Assembly: GCA_964479535.1 (NCBI GenBank)
Contig: CAYZMM010000002.1
Span: 186,001 to 250,000 of the forward strand
DNA from: S015-6 sp964479535
Lineage (GTDB): Bacteria; Desulfobacterota; DSWW01
Direction: 5' to 3'
Length of the DNA: 64,000 nucleotides
This document shows, one piece after another, positions 41,972 to 50,382 of the stretch (position 1 is the stretch's first letter; each line of letters starts with the position of its first letter). Made by a program: the position numbers and the translations under genes. The notes beneath the pieces were generated by a model. It saw nothing but the letters and a program-made list of their open reading frames with translations. It was not told the origin of the DNA and did not search any database.

Positions 41972-42769
41972 TCACTCCGTCACATAGAACTGCACACTCC
42001 CCAGATGGGTGTATGACACATCGATGACGTCCCCGTCCTCGATCGGAATCACCTGGCCCAGGGTTCCGGTGGTGACGACCTGGCCCGCCTCGAGGGAACG
42101 ATCGAACTCGGCAAGCTTGTTGGCGAGCCAGGTGACGACGTGGATGGGATGCCCCAGTGCCTCACACCCGCACGCACTGTGGAGGATCCTTCCGTTCTTG
42201 CTGACCACCACCCCTTCGAGTCGGAGATCCAGGTCGGCAAGGGGGCGGACGGTCGGTCCCAGGAGAATACCCGCGTGGGCAGAATTGTCGGCCATGATAT
42301 TCCGGAAATCCCCATCGGTCACCATGACCCTGGAATCCACCAATTCGACACTGCCGACCACCCCGCGCGTTGCCAGGGCCACATCAACAGGCGTCAGGCC
42401 GGGTCCCCGCAAAGGCTTCTCCAGAACGAAGGCGATCTCTCCCTCGAGGGCCGGTGTGCAGAACTTGGAAACCGGGATGCCGCTTCCGTTCGGATAGAGC
42501 GAACGGTTGGTCATGATACCGAATACGGGCTCACCCGTGATGTCCTTCAGCACCTCGAGGACGGCCTGACTGGTTGCCCCTACCTTCCAGCCTATGATGC
42601 GTTCTCCCCTTTCCAGCTTCTTCTTGAGCAACATGGCCTGCACTTCGTACGCTTCGGCCACGGAAAGCTCGCCGAGACCGGCGTCGCCCCTGTCCACCGG
42701 CGTCGCGGTGTTGAGAGCCTGCCACAGCGCCTCGCACCATCTCTCCTGCTTCGTCGTATCCGATTCCAT
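41972..42769 (-). CDS. 2-oxopent-4-enoate hydratase / fumarylacetoacetate hydrolase-fold enzyme
   Basis: A 265-residue enzyme of the MhpD/DmpE/DmpH group. It has the N-terminal WQALNTATPVDR region, ERIIGWKVGATSQAV (the GxKxG pattern), TPALEGEIAFVLEKP with the metal-ligand glutamates, and VTTGTLGQVIPIEDGDVI. Members hydrate 2-hydroxypenta-2,4-dienoate or decarboxylate 4-oxalocrotonate in aromatic degradation. ATG 42769 is chosen; an upstream ATG at 42805 is possible. It follows the BKACE gene on the same strand, separated by the palindromic element. Confidence 0.82.
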   Translation of the reverse strand: MESDTTKQERWCEALWQALNTATPVDRGDAGLGELSVAEAYEVQAMLLKKKLERGERIIGWKVGATSQAVLEVLKDITGEPVFGIMTNRSLYPNGSGIPVSKFCTPALEGEIAFVLEKPLRGPGLTPVDVALATRGVVGSVELVDSRVMVTDGDFRNIMADNSAHAGILLGPTVRPLADLDLRLEGVVVSKNGRILHSACGCEALGHPIHVVTWLANKLAEFDRSLEAGQVVTTGTLGQVIPIEDGDVIDVSYTHLGSVQFYVTE

Positions 42770-42812
42770 TCCATGTCCCCCTTCGCGGCACGGGTCCTCG
42801 ATCACCAGGCTA

Positions 42813-42974
42813 AGTACTCCATCTCAACAATACGGTAACGCACCGAGGATGCCGAGGCGCCCGGCAGGCAGGGCGCGAGGAGGGCGAATACCGGGAGTAT
42901 TTAACCGACGAGCAACGCAGCCTGCCGGAATGGATCGGCATCCGAATGCCACCGTATTGTTGAGATGGAGTACT
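42813..42974. mobile_element. MITE-like palindromic element, 162 bp
   Basis: Terminal inverted repeats of 24 identical bases: AGTACTCCATCTCAACAATA plus CGGT at 42813-42836 and its exact complement at 42951-42974. Inside, GGATGCCGA and CCGGCAGGC on the left pair with TCGGCATCC and GCCTGCCGG on the right, with a central AATACCGGGAGTATT hairpin, so the whole element folds on itself. No transposase frame is present. The right end supplies the stop codon region of the BKACE gene (CTA at 42973-42975). No clear target duplication was seen. Confidence 0.75.
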
Positions 42975-44001
42975 AAGGATACTGCTTCGGCGTGGGGCTG
43001 ATGCCGAGCATTTCCCGCGCCTGGGCGGGCGTGGCGACCTCCCGGTTCAGCTCGTGGATGATGCGAACCGCCCGCTCCACGAGCTGCGCGTTGCTCTTCG
43101 CCTTCTCGCCCTTTCTGTAGTAGACATTGTCCTCCAGGCCGACCCGGACGTGGCCCCCCATGATCAGGCTCAGGGTGATGATCGGCAATTCGAGTATTCC
43201 GGTGCCGATGGCGGAGAAGAGGGATTTCGGTGGCATGTTGTGGATCATGTCCAGCGCGGACATGACCGTCGGCGGGCTGCACGCACCGTCCTGGCCGAAG
43301 ACGAGCTGGCACCAGTAGGGCGGATCGATCAGCTCCCGGCGGATCAGGTTGTCCACGAACCACCAGCTCTGGCTGTTGAAAACCTCCAGCTCCGGCTTGA
43401 TGCTGCTCGCCCGCATGGCCCGTGCGAACTCCTCCGTCTTGGTGTAGCCGAGGCAGTCCACGCCCTCGTACTCGAGCGTTTTCTCGTCGATGGCCTTCAG
43501 GTTCTTCTCCTCAAGGAACTTACGCGCGTTCTCGTCCGGATTCGTGAGGTCGAAGGGAGAGTGGATCCGCATGCGCATGTACAGCATGCCCACGTCCAGT
43601 GAGGCCACCTCCGGATTGCACGCGGCAAAGAACTTGGTCATGACCTCCTCTTCCGCCTTGAAGAGGCCCGAGCCCGTGTTGTTGATGATGATGTCCGGGC
43701 ACCGTTCCCGAACGAGATGATTCACCTTGTAGAAGTCCTCCGGGTTCTCCGTGTTCGTCGCATAGCCCGTGTTCGGGTCGCGGGCGTGAATGTGCACGAT
43801 GCTCGCACCGGCCTTGTACGCCTCGTAGGTGGAATCCGCCTGCTCCTCCGCGGTCTCGGGCAGGTTCGGATTGGCCGCCTTGCCGTGGATGCCGCCTGTG
43901 ACGGCGCACGAGACGATCACGGGCGGCCATTTCGGAAAGTGCTCCCGCCACTCACGGTTGTCCGTGAATCTCCAGCTCACATCTTCCAGCTTGAGGGCCA
44001 T
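42973..44001 (-). CDS. BKACE-family beta-keto acid cleavage enzyme (Kce-like, DUF849)
   Basis: A 342-residue TIM-barrel enzyme. SCAVTGGIHGK, HIHARDPNTG, LDVGML and MGGHVRVGLEDN are the conserved blocks of 3-keto-5-aminohexanoate cleavage enzymes; the two His of HIHA and a Glu coordinate the metal. The family condenses a beta-keto acid with acetyl-CoA, producing acetoacetate and a new CoA ester; substrates vary widely. Its last codon and stop lie inside the palindromic element at 42813-42974, so the native C-terminus may be altered by a few residues. It is downstream of the FAD oxidoreductase gene by 45 bases. Confidence 0.9.
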   Translation of the reverse strand: MALKLEDVSWRFTDNREWREHFPKWPPVIVSCAVTGGIHGKAANPNLPETAEEQADSTYEAYKAGASIVHIHARDPNTGYATNTENPEDFYKVNHLVRERCPDIIINNTGSGLFKAEEEVMTKFFAACNPEVASLDVGMLYMRMRIHSPFDLTNPDENARKFLEEKNLKAIDEKTLEYEGVDCLGYTKTEEFARAMRASSIKPELEVFNSQSWWFVDNLIRRELIDPPYWCQLVFGQDGACSPPTVMSALDMIHNMPPKSLFSAIGTGILELPIITLSLIMGGHVRVGLEDNVYYRKGEKAKSNAQLVERAVRIIHELNREVATPAQAREMLGISPTPKQYP

Positions 44002-44046
44002 GGTTTCCTCCCTTTCCCCGGTCTGGTGGAACCGTCCGGATGCCTG

Positions 44047-45597
44047 TTAACGATGATACGCGGGCATGATCTTCTCCACGTAGTCCTTTCCGGTCATGGC
44101 CCGGAGACAGAGGAGGGCCGAGTAGATGGCCGCGTCCATGCCGCTGCCCCAGGTTGCGGCGCCGTATCCGTCTCCCGCGAAGAAGAGGCCGTCCAGCCCG
44201 GGCTGGGTCGTGTCGGGCCGACGTGATCCCGGGGGAGGCCAGTCGCCGAAGCCCTTGTCCGAGCAGGTCCAGATCTCCCAGAGGGTGTCCTCCTTCATGC
44301 GCGGAAAGGTCCTGTGGAAGATCTCCCTGCCGACGTCGATGACACGGTCGACCTTTGCCTTGTCCCGCAACTCTCCCTCGGTCAGGGCGATGGAATAGGC
44401 GATCGTGTGTCTTCCCGACGGCGCCAGGGAAGGCTCGAAGCTGCTGGGCATGATGGAGATGATGTCCACGTCTCCGATGTAGCCTTCTTCCGCCTTCAGG
44501 ATGGAGGGGGCGAGGAGCCAGGATTTCGGGTTGATCCCGGCATCGGCCAGCAGGTTGCTCTTTACGCCGATGTACCCGGTCAGCATCCCCACGCTGAAGA
44601 ACCGCTCTTCCACCGACTTGACGAGGTTCGCCGGGAACCGCTCCTTGGGAAGAAAGGACCAGATCTTCCGGATCGGAACCGTGCAGACCACCTGCCCGGC
44701 CGCCACATCCTCCTCCCCCTCGTCCGTCCGGATCCGGATGCCCGTTGTCCTGCCGTTGGTGAACAGCACTTCCTGCACTTGGGCGCCCGTCCGGATGGTG
44801 CCGCCCGTTTCTCGGACCTTCTCGGCCAGCCGCTCCCCGATGTAGACGAATCCCGGTTTGGGCACGATCCCGGTGGAGCCGCTGATCAGGTTCATGCCGA
44901 TCTCGCCCGCCGTTCGCATGAACCGGATGAAGTCTCCGGCTGGAATCATGTCCGGCTCCCCCATGACCATGTGGATCGACGCAACGGCCGCCAGGAACTC
45001 GTATACCTTACGGTCGTCCGTCCGGTCGTCCATCCAGGTGCCAAAGGAGATGTCATCCCATTCCCGAAGCTCCTCCGGGGAGGCCATGGCCATCTGCCGC
45101 AGAAGGGACTTGGCCGTGCGGTTCGATTCCTCACTCATCCAACCGTACCGGCCTCCCTTTTCCATCGGGAAGAGCCTGTATTGCTCCGGGTCCAGCACGG
45201 AGAAGCCCTCGTTTCCCGGAAGGGGTATGGGCTTGTCGAGGTAGTCGAGCAGGTGCGCCACGCGTCCCTTCGTACCCCAGAAGGTGGCGTGGCCGCCCGC
45301 TTCGAAGCTGAACCCGTCCAGCAGGCCTTCCGAGAGCATCGCGTCCAGGTCCGGCTCGGCTCGGGCGACCCAGGCGTACACAGACGCCATGACCTGCTTG
45401 AAGGCCCTGGCGTCGAGGGCACGGCCGTGGAGCATTAGATGATTCCCCAGGCCCGTGAAGGAGACGAGGCGACCGCCAAGGTAGTCTTCCTTCTCAAGGA
45501 CCAGGACCTTTCGGCCCTCTTCGGAGGAGAGGACCGCGCCCACGGAAAGGCCGGCGAGGCCTGCGCCGATGATGATCGTGTCGTACGTTTCGGTCAT
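44047..45597 (-). CDS. FAD-dependent oxidoreductase, phytoene-desaturase-like
   Basis: A 516-residue protein with an N-terminal dinucleotide fold (IIIGAGLAGLSVGAVL, then VLVLEKEDYLGGR) and the C-terminal FAD motif PGLDGLFFAGDGYG. The general arrangement is that of the phytoene desaturase/amine oxidase/CrtI family. No carotenoid gene is adjacent. It heads a minus-strand group with the BKACE enzyme and hydratase, so it may oxidise an intermediate of the same catabolic route. Confidence 0.82.
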   Translation of the reverse strand: MTETYDTIIIGAGLAGLSVGAVLSSEEGRKVLVLEKEDYLGGRLVSFTGLGNHLMLHGRALDARAFKQVMASVYAWVARAEPDLDAMLSEGLLDGFSFEAGGHATFWGTKGRVAHLLDYLDKPIPLPGNEGFSVLDPEQYRLFPMEKGGRYGWMSEESNRTAKSLLRQMAMASPEELREWDDISFGTWMDDRTDDRKVYEFLAAVASIHMVMGEPDMIPAGDFIRFMRTAGEIGMNLISGSTGIVPKPGFVYIGERLAEKVRETGGTIRTGAQVQEVLFTNGRTTGIRIRTDEGEEDVAAGQVVCTVPIRKIWSFLPKERFPANLVKSVEERFFSVGMLTGYIGVKSNLLADAGINPKSWLLAPSILKAEEGYIGDVDIISIMPSSFEPSLAPSGRHTIAYSIALTEGELRDKAKVDRVIDVGREIFHRTFPRMKEDTLWEIWTCSDKGFGDWPPPGSRRPDTTQPGLDGLFFAGDGYGAATWGSGMDAAIYSALLCLRAMTGKDYVEKIMPAYHR

Positions 45598-45664
45598 GGT
45601 GGCTCCTTCTGATTGTCCCTTGGAAGGGGTGAAGTCCCTCCTGCTGCAGGTTGGTGCGCGCGGG

Positions 45665-46423
45665 TCAGGGTTCCGGGCAAAAGAGTGTCAGGAGTTCGGG
45701 TGTCCGATCCTCGAAGGCTGCCTGACATGGGGATCCGTTCGCGTACAGATATCGACTCTGCTCCTTGCGGGCCCCCAGGAGCAGTAGGAAGGATGAGACC
45801 GTGCCGTACCCTGGAAGGTGAACGCAGACCGGCGGAGGAAAATCCCCCTGCCCGTGGATCGCCAGGACCCGCGAGATCGGCTCGACAACAGCATCCGGAT
45901 CCTCGGGAAGGTCCCTCAGGCTGGATTTCAGCCAGTCCCTCTTCGCGTCCCTCGGATCGTCCGGCGGGCGATTGGTCAGGACGTGGACCCCCCGTTCGAG
46001 GTCGAGCGTCTGGTATCGCTGATCGTCATGGGTGATGACCGCCCCTGCCGTGCCGGACAGGCAGAAGAGGTTGAAGGGATTGTAGCGTGCCGCCTCCTCC
46101 TGATGGACGATGGCGAGTACGGTCTCCACCGAATCCTGCTCGAGGCATTTCAGGACCAGCTGCCCTCGGGAGGCCCTTCCGGCGTCTCGGACCCCCGTAT
46201 ACCGGTTCGTGATCCCCACTGCGAGGCCGTGCTCGTTGATTCCGAACCAGGTGCCGCCCTCTTTCTGATCCCTGCCCGCGAAGATCCGTACGGAACGGCT
46301 GTCTCCTCGCACGGTCCAGACGTGGGGGGCCACGGCAGGCCGTTCGGTCCACTCGTCTCGGTTGCCGGCGACGACGACGGGGTGGGAAGGGAAGACGCCG
46401 TGAAGAATGATCGCAGTGCACAT
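45665..46423 (-). CDS. NRDE/TANGO2-family protein
   Basis: A 252-residue protein starting MCTAIILHGVFPSHPVVVAGNRDEW: the N-terminal Cys and the NRDE motif define the NRDE (Ser-rich Ter/TANGO2) family, which adopts an Ntn-hydrolase-like fold. Further conserved blocks are GGTWFGINEHGLAVGITNR and TNRPPDDPRDAKRDW. Eukaryotic TANGO2 and some bacterial relatives have been linked to heme mobilisation, a possible tie to the heme genes elsewhere here, though this is inference. ATG 46423 has GGAGAGGG upstream. Confidence 0.85.
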   Translation of the reverse strand: MCTAIILHGVFPSHPVVVAGNRDEWTERPAVAPHVWTVRGDSRSVRIFAGRDQKEGGTWFGINEHGLAVGITNRYTGVRDAGRASRGQLVLKCLEQDSVETVLAIVHQEEAARYNPFNLFCLSGTAGAVITHDDQRYQTLDLERGVHVLTNRPPDDPRDAKRDWLKSSLRDLPEDPDAVVEPISRVLAIHGQGDFPPPVCVHLPGYGTVSSFLLLLGARKEQSRYLYANGSPCQAAFEDRTPELLTLFCPEP

Positions 46424-46571
46424 AAGCCCTCTCCGCAGGAACAGCCGGGCCCTTCCAAAAGGACGAATCATCGATTACTATGGGGTTATCCTAGCGTTCC
46501 GGACGAGGAACGACAAGACCCGTGGAGCGAGAGGCGGCGTGTAGCCGTGAAAACGGATGGGAGAGACGACC

Positions 46572-46787
46572 ATGAGCCCGGCAGGAAAGGACAAGTGCCC
46601 GAATCAGCAAGAGAATATGAAGAACTGCAACTGCAGCTACGAACCCTGCTCCCGCAAGGGGATCTGCTGCGAATGCATTGCCTACCACAGATCGAGCGGC
46701 GAGTTGCCCGCGTGCTACTTCCCCGATTCGGTCGAGAGGAGCTACGACCGGAGCATTCGGAAATTCGTCAGCGTCCAGAAGAAATAG
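46572..46787 (+). CDS. DUF6485-like cysteine-rich small protein
   Basis: A 71-residue protein containing CPNQQENMKNCNCSYEPC followed by GICCECIAYHRSSGELPACYFP; eight cysteines in about 40 residues suggest a metal or Fe-S site. The pattern is what I recall for DUF6485, a small anaerobe-associated family. ATG 46572 (behind GGGAGAG) is chosen over ATG 46557. It converges with the SPOR gene across 38 bases. Confidence 0.7.
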   Translation: MSPAGKDKCPNQQENMKNCNCSYEPCSRKGICCECIAYHRSSGELPACYFPDSVERSYDRSIRKFVSVQKK

Positions 46788-46825
46788 GCCGGTTTCGGTG
46801 AGGGAGCCTCCGTCCGAGCGGCTCG

Positions 46826-47701
46826 TCACCTTTCCGACACCACGCAGGAAAATCCCTTTTCCCGCAGGCGCGCCAGCGTCTCCTCTGCGCCCTTCTTCGA
46901 GAAGTGGCAGCCCACGAGGATCCGGGCGAGCGATCTTCCGTCGGACGTCGGAAACGTCTGTTTGTAGTGAAAGACGTTTTCCCGGTCGAGTTTTTCCGAA
47001 AGACTGCGGGCCTCCGCGGGCTCGAGAAAGCGGCCGCATTCGACGGTATATTGGAATCGCATGATTTCGGGCTGATAGCCCGGAAGCTCTTCCATCATCA
47101 CCCGCAGGGTTTCCCTCGCCTCCTCTTTGGAGCCGAAGTGACCTGTGAGTACGCGGTACCAGAGGCCGTCCTGAGTCACGCCGAAAAGGGACTGGGCGAT
47201 GTTCCCCTCGATTTCGACCGGAACGACATAGGCAGGGAGGTAGTTGCTGTCCAGCTCGCTCTGGGTCATGGCGGCCTCTTCGAAGTCCTTGTAGGCGTCG
47301 GTGTAGATGCAGTAGGGCATGGGGGGGAGGTGCAGGTTCTCCAGCTCGTAGCTGTCCGCGTCCTCGGCCATGGAAAGGACGGGCATGCCCGGTGGGCCGC
47401 TCGACTCCCTTTCGGGGTTGGTTCCATGAGAGGCATGCGACTTTGTCGCCTCCTCTCCTGCAAAGTCGACAGGCGAGGCCTCCGGCGGCCGGCCGGGGTC
47501 GACCTGACGGCTCGAGATCTTCTTCGGGCCTGCTGTCCCCGTTTCGCTCGGGCTTCGGAACAAGAGGAAGTAGACGACTCCGGCGGCGATGAGCAGACAG
47601 GCGAGAAAACCTGCCACGAGGGGAGAACGTTTCCGGGGAGGCCGGCCGGATTCGGAAGGATCCTCCGCTCCAAGCGCCTGATCAGGGTCGATTTCTGCCA
47701 G
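46826..47701 (-). CDS. SPOR-domain membrane protein, probable CTG start
   Basis: A protein of about 291 residues with a basic stretch then a membrane span (VAGFLACLLIAAGVVYFLLF), a Ser/Pro-rich linker, and a C-terminal region with two SPOR-like units (LWYRVLTGHFGSKEEARETL and RSLARILVGCHFSKKGAEETL), which bind peptidoglycan glycan strands. The start is odd: the frame's TTG at 47794 is the -35 box of an excellent promoter, so translation must begin later. A CTG at 47701 with AAAGGAGAG 5-8 bases upstream is the best candidate; no ATG, GTG or TTG occurs in frame between the transcription start and the membrane span. Confidence 0.75.
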   Translation of the reverse strand: MAEIDPDQALGAEDPSESGRPPRKRSPLVAGFLACLLIAAGVVYFLLFRSPSETGTAGPKKISSRQVDPGRPPEASPVDFAGEEATKSHASHGTNPERESSGPPGMPVLSMAEDADSYELENLHLPPMPYCIYTDAYKDFEEAAMTQSELDSNYLPAYVVPVEIEGNIAQSLFGVTQDGLWYRVLTGHFGSKEEARETLRVMMEELPGYQPEIMRFQYTVECGRFLEPAEARSLSEKLDRENVFHYKQTFPTSDGRSLARILVGCHFSKKGAEETLARLREKGFSCVVSER

Positions 47702-47764
47702 GGGGATCTCTCCTTTCGCACGAAAGCCGCTGTATGAGATCGATCCTCTTCCGATACTTGTCTC

Positions 47765-47794
47765 ATTATAAGAACCCGTGTGCGGGGATGTCAA
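47765..47794 (-). promoter_or_regulatory. Near-perfect sigma-70 promoter for the SPOR-domain gene
   Basis: Minus strand TTGACA (47789-47794), 18-base spacer, TATAAT (47765-47770); both hexamers are exact consensus. Expected transcription start near 47758, about 57 bases before the proposed CTG start. Confidence 0.85.
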
Positions 47795-47862
47795 TTTGGG
47801 CCCTCATGACGTCCGGCACGGTTTGCGGGGCTGCAGGGAGTCTACCTCGGAGAAGGTGTTTG

Positions 47863-47871
47863 TGCTATACT
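47863..47871 (+). promoter_or_regulatory. Candidate extended -10 promoter for the zinc-ribbon gene
   Basis: TGCTATACT (TG-N-TATACT) lies 25 bases before ATG 47897. There is no matching -35 box, but an extended -10 can compensate. Confidence 0.4.
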
Positions 47872-47896
47872 CGGAACGAGAAAGGAGCCGGACACC

Positions 47897-48160
47897 ATGG
47901 ACCGATCGAGACCGGGGGGGGGGCCGTACCGTCACAGGCGAGCGCCGCCGCCGCAGGAAGAGGAGAGGCAGTTCGATGAACTCGAGGCGTCGAGCCTCTT
48001 CTGCCCCAAGTGCAAGACCGCCGTGCCCGTCCGGAAGCGGCTGCTGCTCGTCTTACCGGAAGGCGAGCGATACGAGTATCTCTGTGCGCACTGCTTCACC
48101 TCTGTCGGCAGAAAGATGAAGGAGGCGACGAGTAAGATCCAGTTGATCCGCACGGCCTAG
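47897..48160 (+). CDS. Small zinc-ribbon-like protein (87 aa)
   Basis: Residues 1-30 are Arg/Pro-rich and probably disordered. The rest has LFCPKCKTAVPVRKRLL and YLCAHCFTSVGRK, two CxxC knuckles about 27 residues apart, typical of a zinc ribbon that binds nucleic acid or protein. It lies 9 bases upstream of the broken GTPase gene, so the two were likely co-transcribed; a ribosome- or RNA-related role is possible but not shown. Confidence 0.65.
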   Translation: MDRSRPGGGPYRHRRAPPPQEEERQFDELEASSLFCPKCKTAVPVRKRLLLVLPEGERYEYLCAHCFTSVGRKMKEATSKIQLIRTA

Positions 48161-48169
48161 GAGCGGTCC

Positions 48170-49025
48170 ATGCCGGCCAACCTTCCTCCCCAGTACTACG
48201 AAGAAGAGAAGAGACTCCGTTCCGCCCGCACGCCGGAAGAAAAGACGGAAATTCTGGAGACCCTCCTTCGCCTCATTCCCAAACACAAGGGCACCGAGAA
48301 GCTTCAGGCGGACCTGAAACGGAGACTGTCCAAGGCCCGTGGCAAGCAGGGCAAGCGGTCCGGCGGCGCAAGACGAACGGACGAACACCACGTGGTCAAG
48401 GAAGGGGCTGGCCAGGTGGTGCTGGCAGGTTTGCCGAACGTGGGGAAATCGCTGCTGCTGGACGCGCTGACGAACGCCACCCCGCAGATCGCGGACTACC
48501 CCTACTCGACGCTGAAACCGGTCGCTGGCATGGGTCTGTTCGAGAACGTCCGGATTCAGCTGGTGGACATTCCCCCTTTGCTCTGGGAGGTGACGGACAC
48601 GTGGGTCGCCAACATACTGCGCAACACGGACGCGATCTGTCTGGTCGTGGAACTCACGGACGATCCGGTCGGCCAGGTGGAGATCATCCTGGAGGAGATG
48701 GAGCGGAAGAAGGTGCCGGTCCTTCGACGTGGTCGGTGTTTCCGCCCCCGGCGGTCGTGGAGCGGACGCGTTCCTCGCCGCTGCCTTTCGGGCCCTCGAC
48801 AAGGTCCGTGTGTACACGAAGAGCCCGGGGAAGAAGGCGGACCTGGAGAACCCCTTTGTCTTCCGGAAGGGAACCACGGTGATTGAAATGGCCCGGGAAA
48901 TCCACAAGGATCTCGAGAAGAACTACCGGGCCGCCCGTATCTACAGCGAGGACAAGTACGACGGGCAGCGAGTGGGTAAGGATTTTGTTTTGCGGGACAA
49001 GGATGTGATCGAACTCATCGTCTAG
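48170..49025 (+). pseudogene. TGS-domain GTPase (DRG/Obg-like) broken by an out-of-frame deletion
   Basis: The first frame (48170 to about 48722) encodes an N-terminal helical region, the P-loop LAGLPNVGKSLLLDALT (G1) and VDIPPLLW (G3). The sequence then continues in another frame from about 48723: FDVVGVSAPGGRGADAF (G5 SA) and a C-terminal TGS domain (KVRVYTKSPGKKADLENP to DVIELIV at 49025). The G4 motif NKxD and roughly 40-45 residues expected between VPVL and FDVV are missing, and the join is out of frame. A point sequencing error would not remove G4, so a real deletion is more likely; an assembly error cannot be excluded. Confidence 0.8.
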
Positions 49026-49150
49026 CGGGCCGTCCGATAACGCCCATCTGCGGCGTTCGGCTTCATCCCTCGTCGTTCAACGTACAGGAAGTACGCCTCA
49101 CTCCTCGGGATTTCGCCTGCCTTGCATCTGGGCATTCTCGAACGGCCCGC
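49025..49150. repeat. Palindromic intergenic element with GCGGGCCGT termini
   Basis: Starts GCGGGCCGT (49025-49033) and ends with its complement ACGGCCCGC (49142-49150); the inner arms CGATAACGCCCATCTGC and GCATCTGGGCATTCTCG are also imperfectly complementary. It contains GTACAGGAAGTAC. It shares GATGCAAGGCAGGCGAA (inverse strand) with 21802-21818. Confidence 0.75.
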
Positions 49151-49157
49151 GCCGGGG

Positions 49158-49182
49158 GGGCCGTCCGATAACGCCCATCTGC
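49158..49182 (+). repeat. 25-bp direct repeat of the element's left end
   Basis: GGGCCGTCCGATAACGCCCA plus TCTGC at 49158-49182 is identical to 49027-49051. It looks like a truncated second copy, and ends 1 base before the aminotransferase stop. Confidence 0.85.
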
Positions 49183-49183
49183 A

Positions 49184-50368
49184 TCATGTGCGGTGACGGC
49201 GGAGGACGCGTTCGAAGACGGGGAGGGCGTTTTCGATGGCCCTCTCTTCCACGCAGAAGGCGATGCGGAAGTATCCCGACCTCCCGAATCCCGTGCCCGG
49301 GACGACCAGGACCCCTTCCTCCAGAAGCTCCTGCACAAACGGGATCTCTTCCGGGACCGGTGATTCGGGGAACAGATAGAAGGCCCCTTCCGGCCGGGTG
49401 AAGCGGTATCCCGCATCCTCGAGGCCGCGGCAGAGCAGGTCCCTTCGCCTCTGATAGGCAGCCGCCTCCACGTGAAGGCCGGGGGCTCTGCGGATGACCT
49501 TCTGGGGAGTGGCCGGGGCATTCACGAACCCCAGGGTCCGGTTGCAGAAGACCATGCCGTCCACCAGGGCCCCCGGGTCTTCCCCCTCCGGATGGACGGC
49601 GATGTATCCGAGCCGGTCGCCCGCGATGGACAGGCTTTTCGAGTAGGAGTTGACCAGGATCGATTTCGAGTAACAATCGAAGAGATTGGGCAGCTCCGCA
49701 CCGTCGAAAAGGATGTCGCCGTACGGCTCGTCCGAGACGAGGTAGATGTCCGTGTCCAGCCGCCTGCCGGCCTCTTCGAGCAACTCTCCGAGACGGACGA
49801 GGCTCGTCTGGTCGTACATCCTTCCGGTCGGGTTGTTCGGAGAATTCAAGATGATCGCCCGTGTCCGAGGATTGACCGCCTCCTCGATTCTCTCCGGCGA
49901 AAGAGAGAAGTCCCGTTCGGTTTCGACGATGCGGGACACGCCGCCGTGGTTGTCCACGTAGAAGCGGTACTCGGGAAAGAAGGGGGCCAGGATCAGCACC
50001 TCGTCTCCCGGGTTGAGCAGGGTCTTGAGGACCACGTTCAGGCCGCCGGCCGCGCCGCACGTCATCACGATGTGCTTCGCCTCGAAGGGGGTCCCCCTTC
50101 TCTGGCGCAGGTCCGCGGCCACGGCGGCCCGTGTTTCCGGGTACCCGGCGTTCGGCATGTACGCATACCTGGCCGTGCGGACTTCTTCGAGGTCTTCCCG
50201 AAGGGCGTCGAGGTAGGCGGGCGGAGGGTCCAGGCAGGGATTCCCTAGGGAGAAGTCGAAGACCCTGTCTTCCCCGAGTTCCTGCTTCATTCGCGCACCG
50301 TCTTCGAACATCCTTCGTATCCACGAGGCGCGTTCCATCGATTCCCTGATCTTTTTTGCGACCGTCAA
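49184..50368 (-). CDS. Class I PLP aminotransferase (aspartate/alanine type)
   Basis: A 394-residue fold-type I aminotransferase. MTCGAAGGLNVVLKTL and LAPFFPEYRFYV form the cofactor phosphate cup, NSPNNPTGRMY precedes the conserved Asn, VSDEPYGDI has the Asp/Tyr pair, and NSYSKSLSIAGDRLGY holds the Schiff-base Lys. The substrate could be aspartate, alanine or another amino acid. It follows hisC by 14 bases on the same strand. Confidence 0.9.
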   Translation of the reverse strand: MTVAKKIRESMERASWIRRMFEDGARMKQELGEDRVFDFSLGNPCLDPPPAYLDALREDLEEVRTARYAYMPNAGYPETRAAVAADLRQRRGTPFEAKHIVMTCGAAGGLNVVLKTLLNPGDEVLILAPFFPEYRFYVDNHGGVSRIVETERDFSLSPERIEEAVNPRTRAIILNSPNNPTGRMYDQTSLVRLGELLEEAGRRLDTDIYLVSDEPYGDILFDGAELPNLFDCYSKSILVNSYSKSLSIAGDRLGYIAVHPEGEDPGALVDGMVFCNRTLGFVNAPATPQKVIRRAPGLHVEAAAYQRRRDLLCRGLEDAGYRFTRPEGAFYLFPESPVPEEIPFVQELLEEGVLVVPGTGFGRSGYFRIAFCVEERAIENALPVFERVLRRHRT

Positions 50369-50382
50369 GTTGGTTTCCTTCT

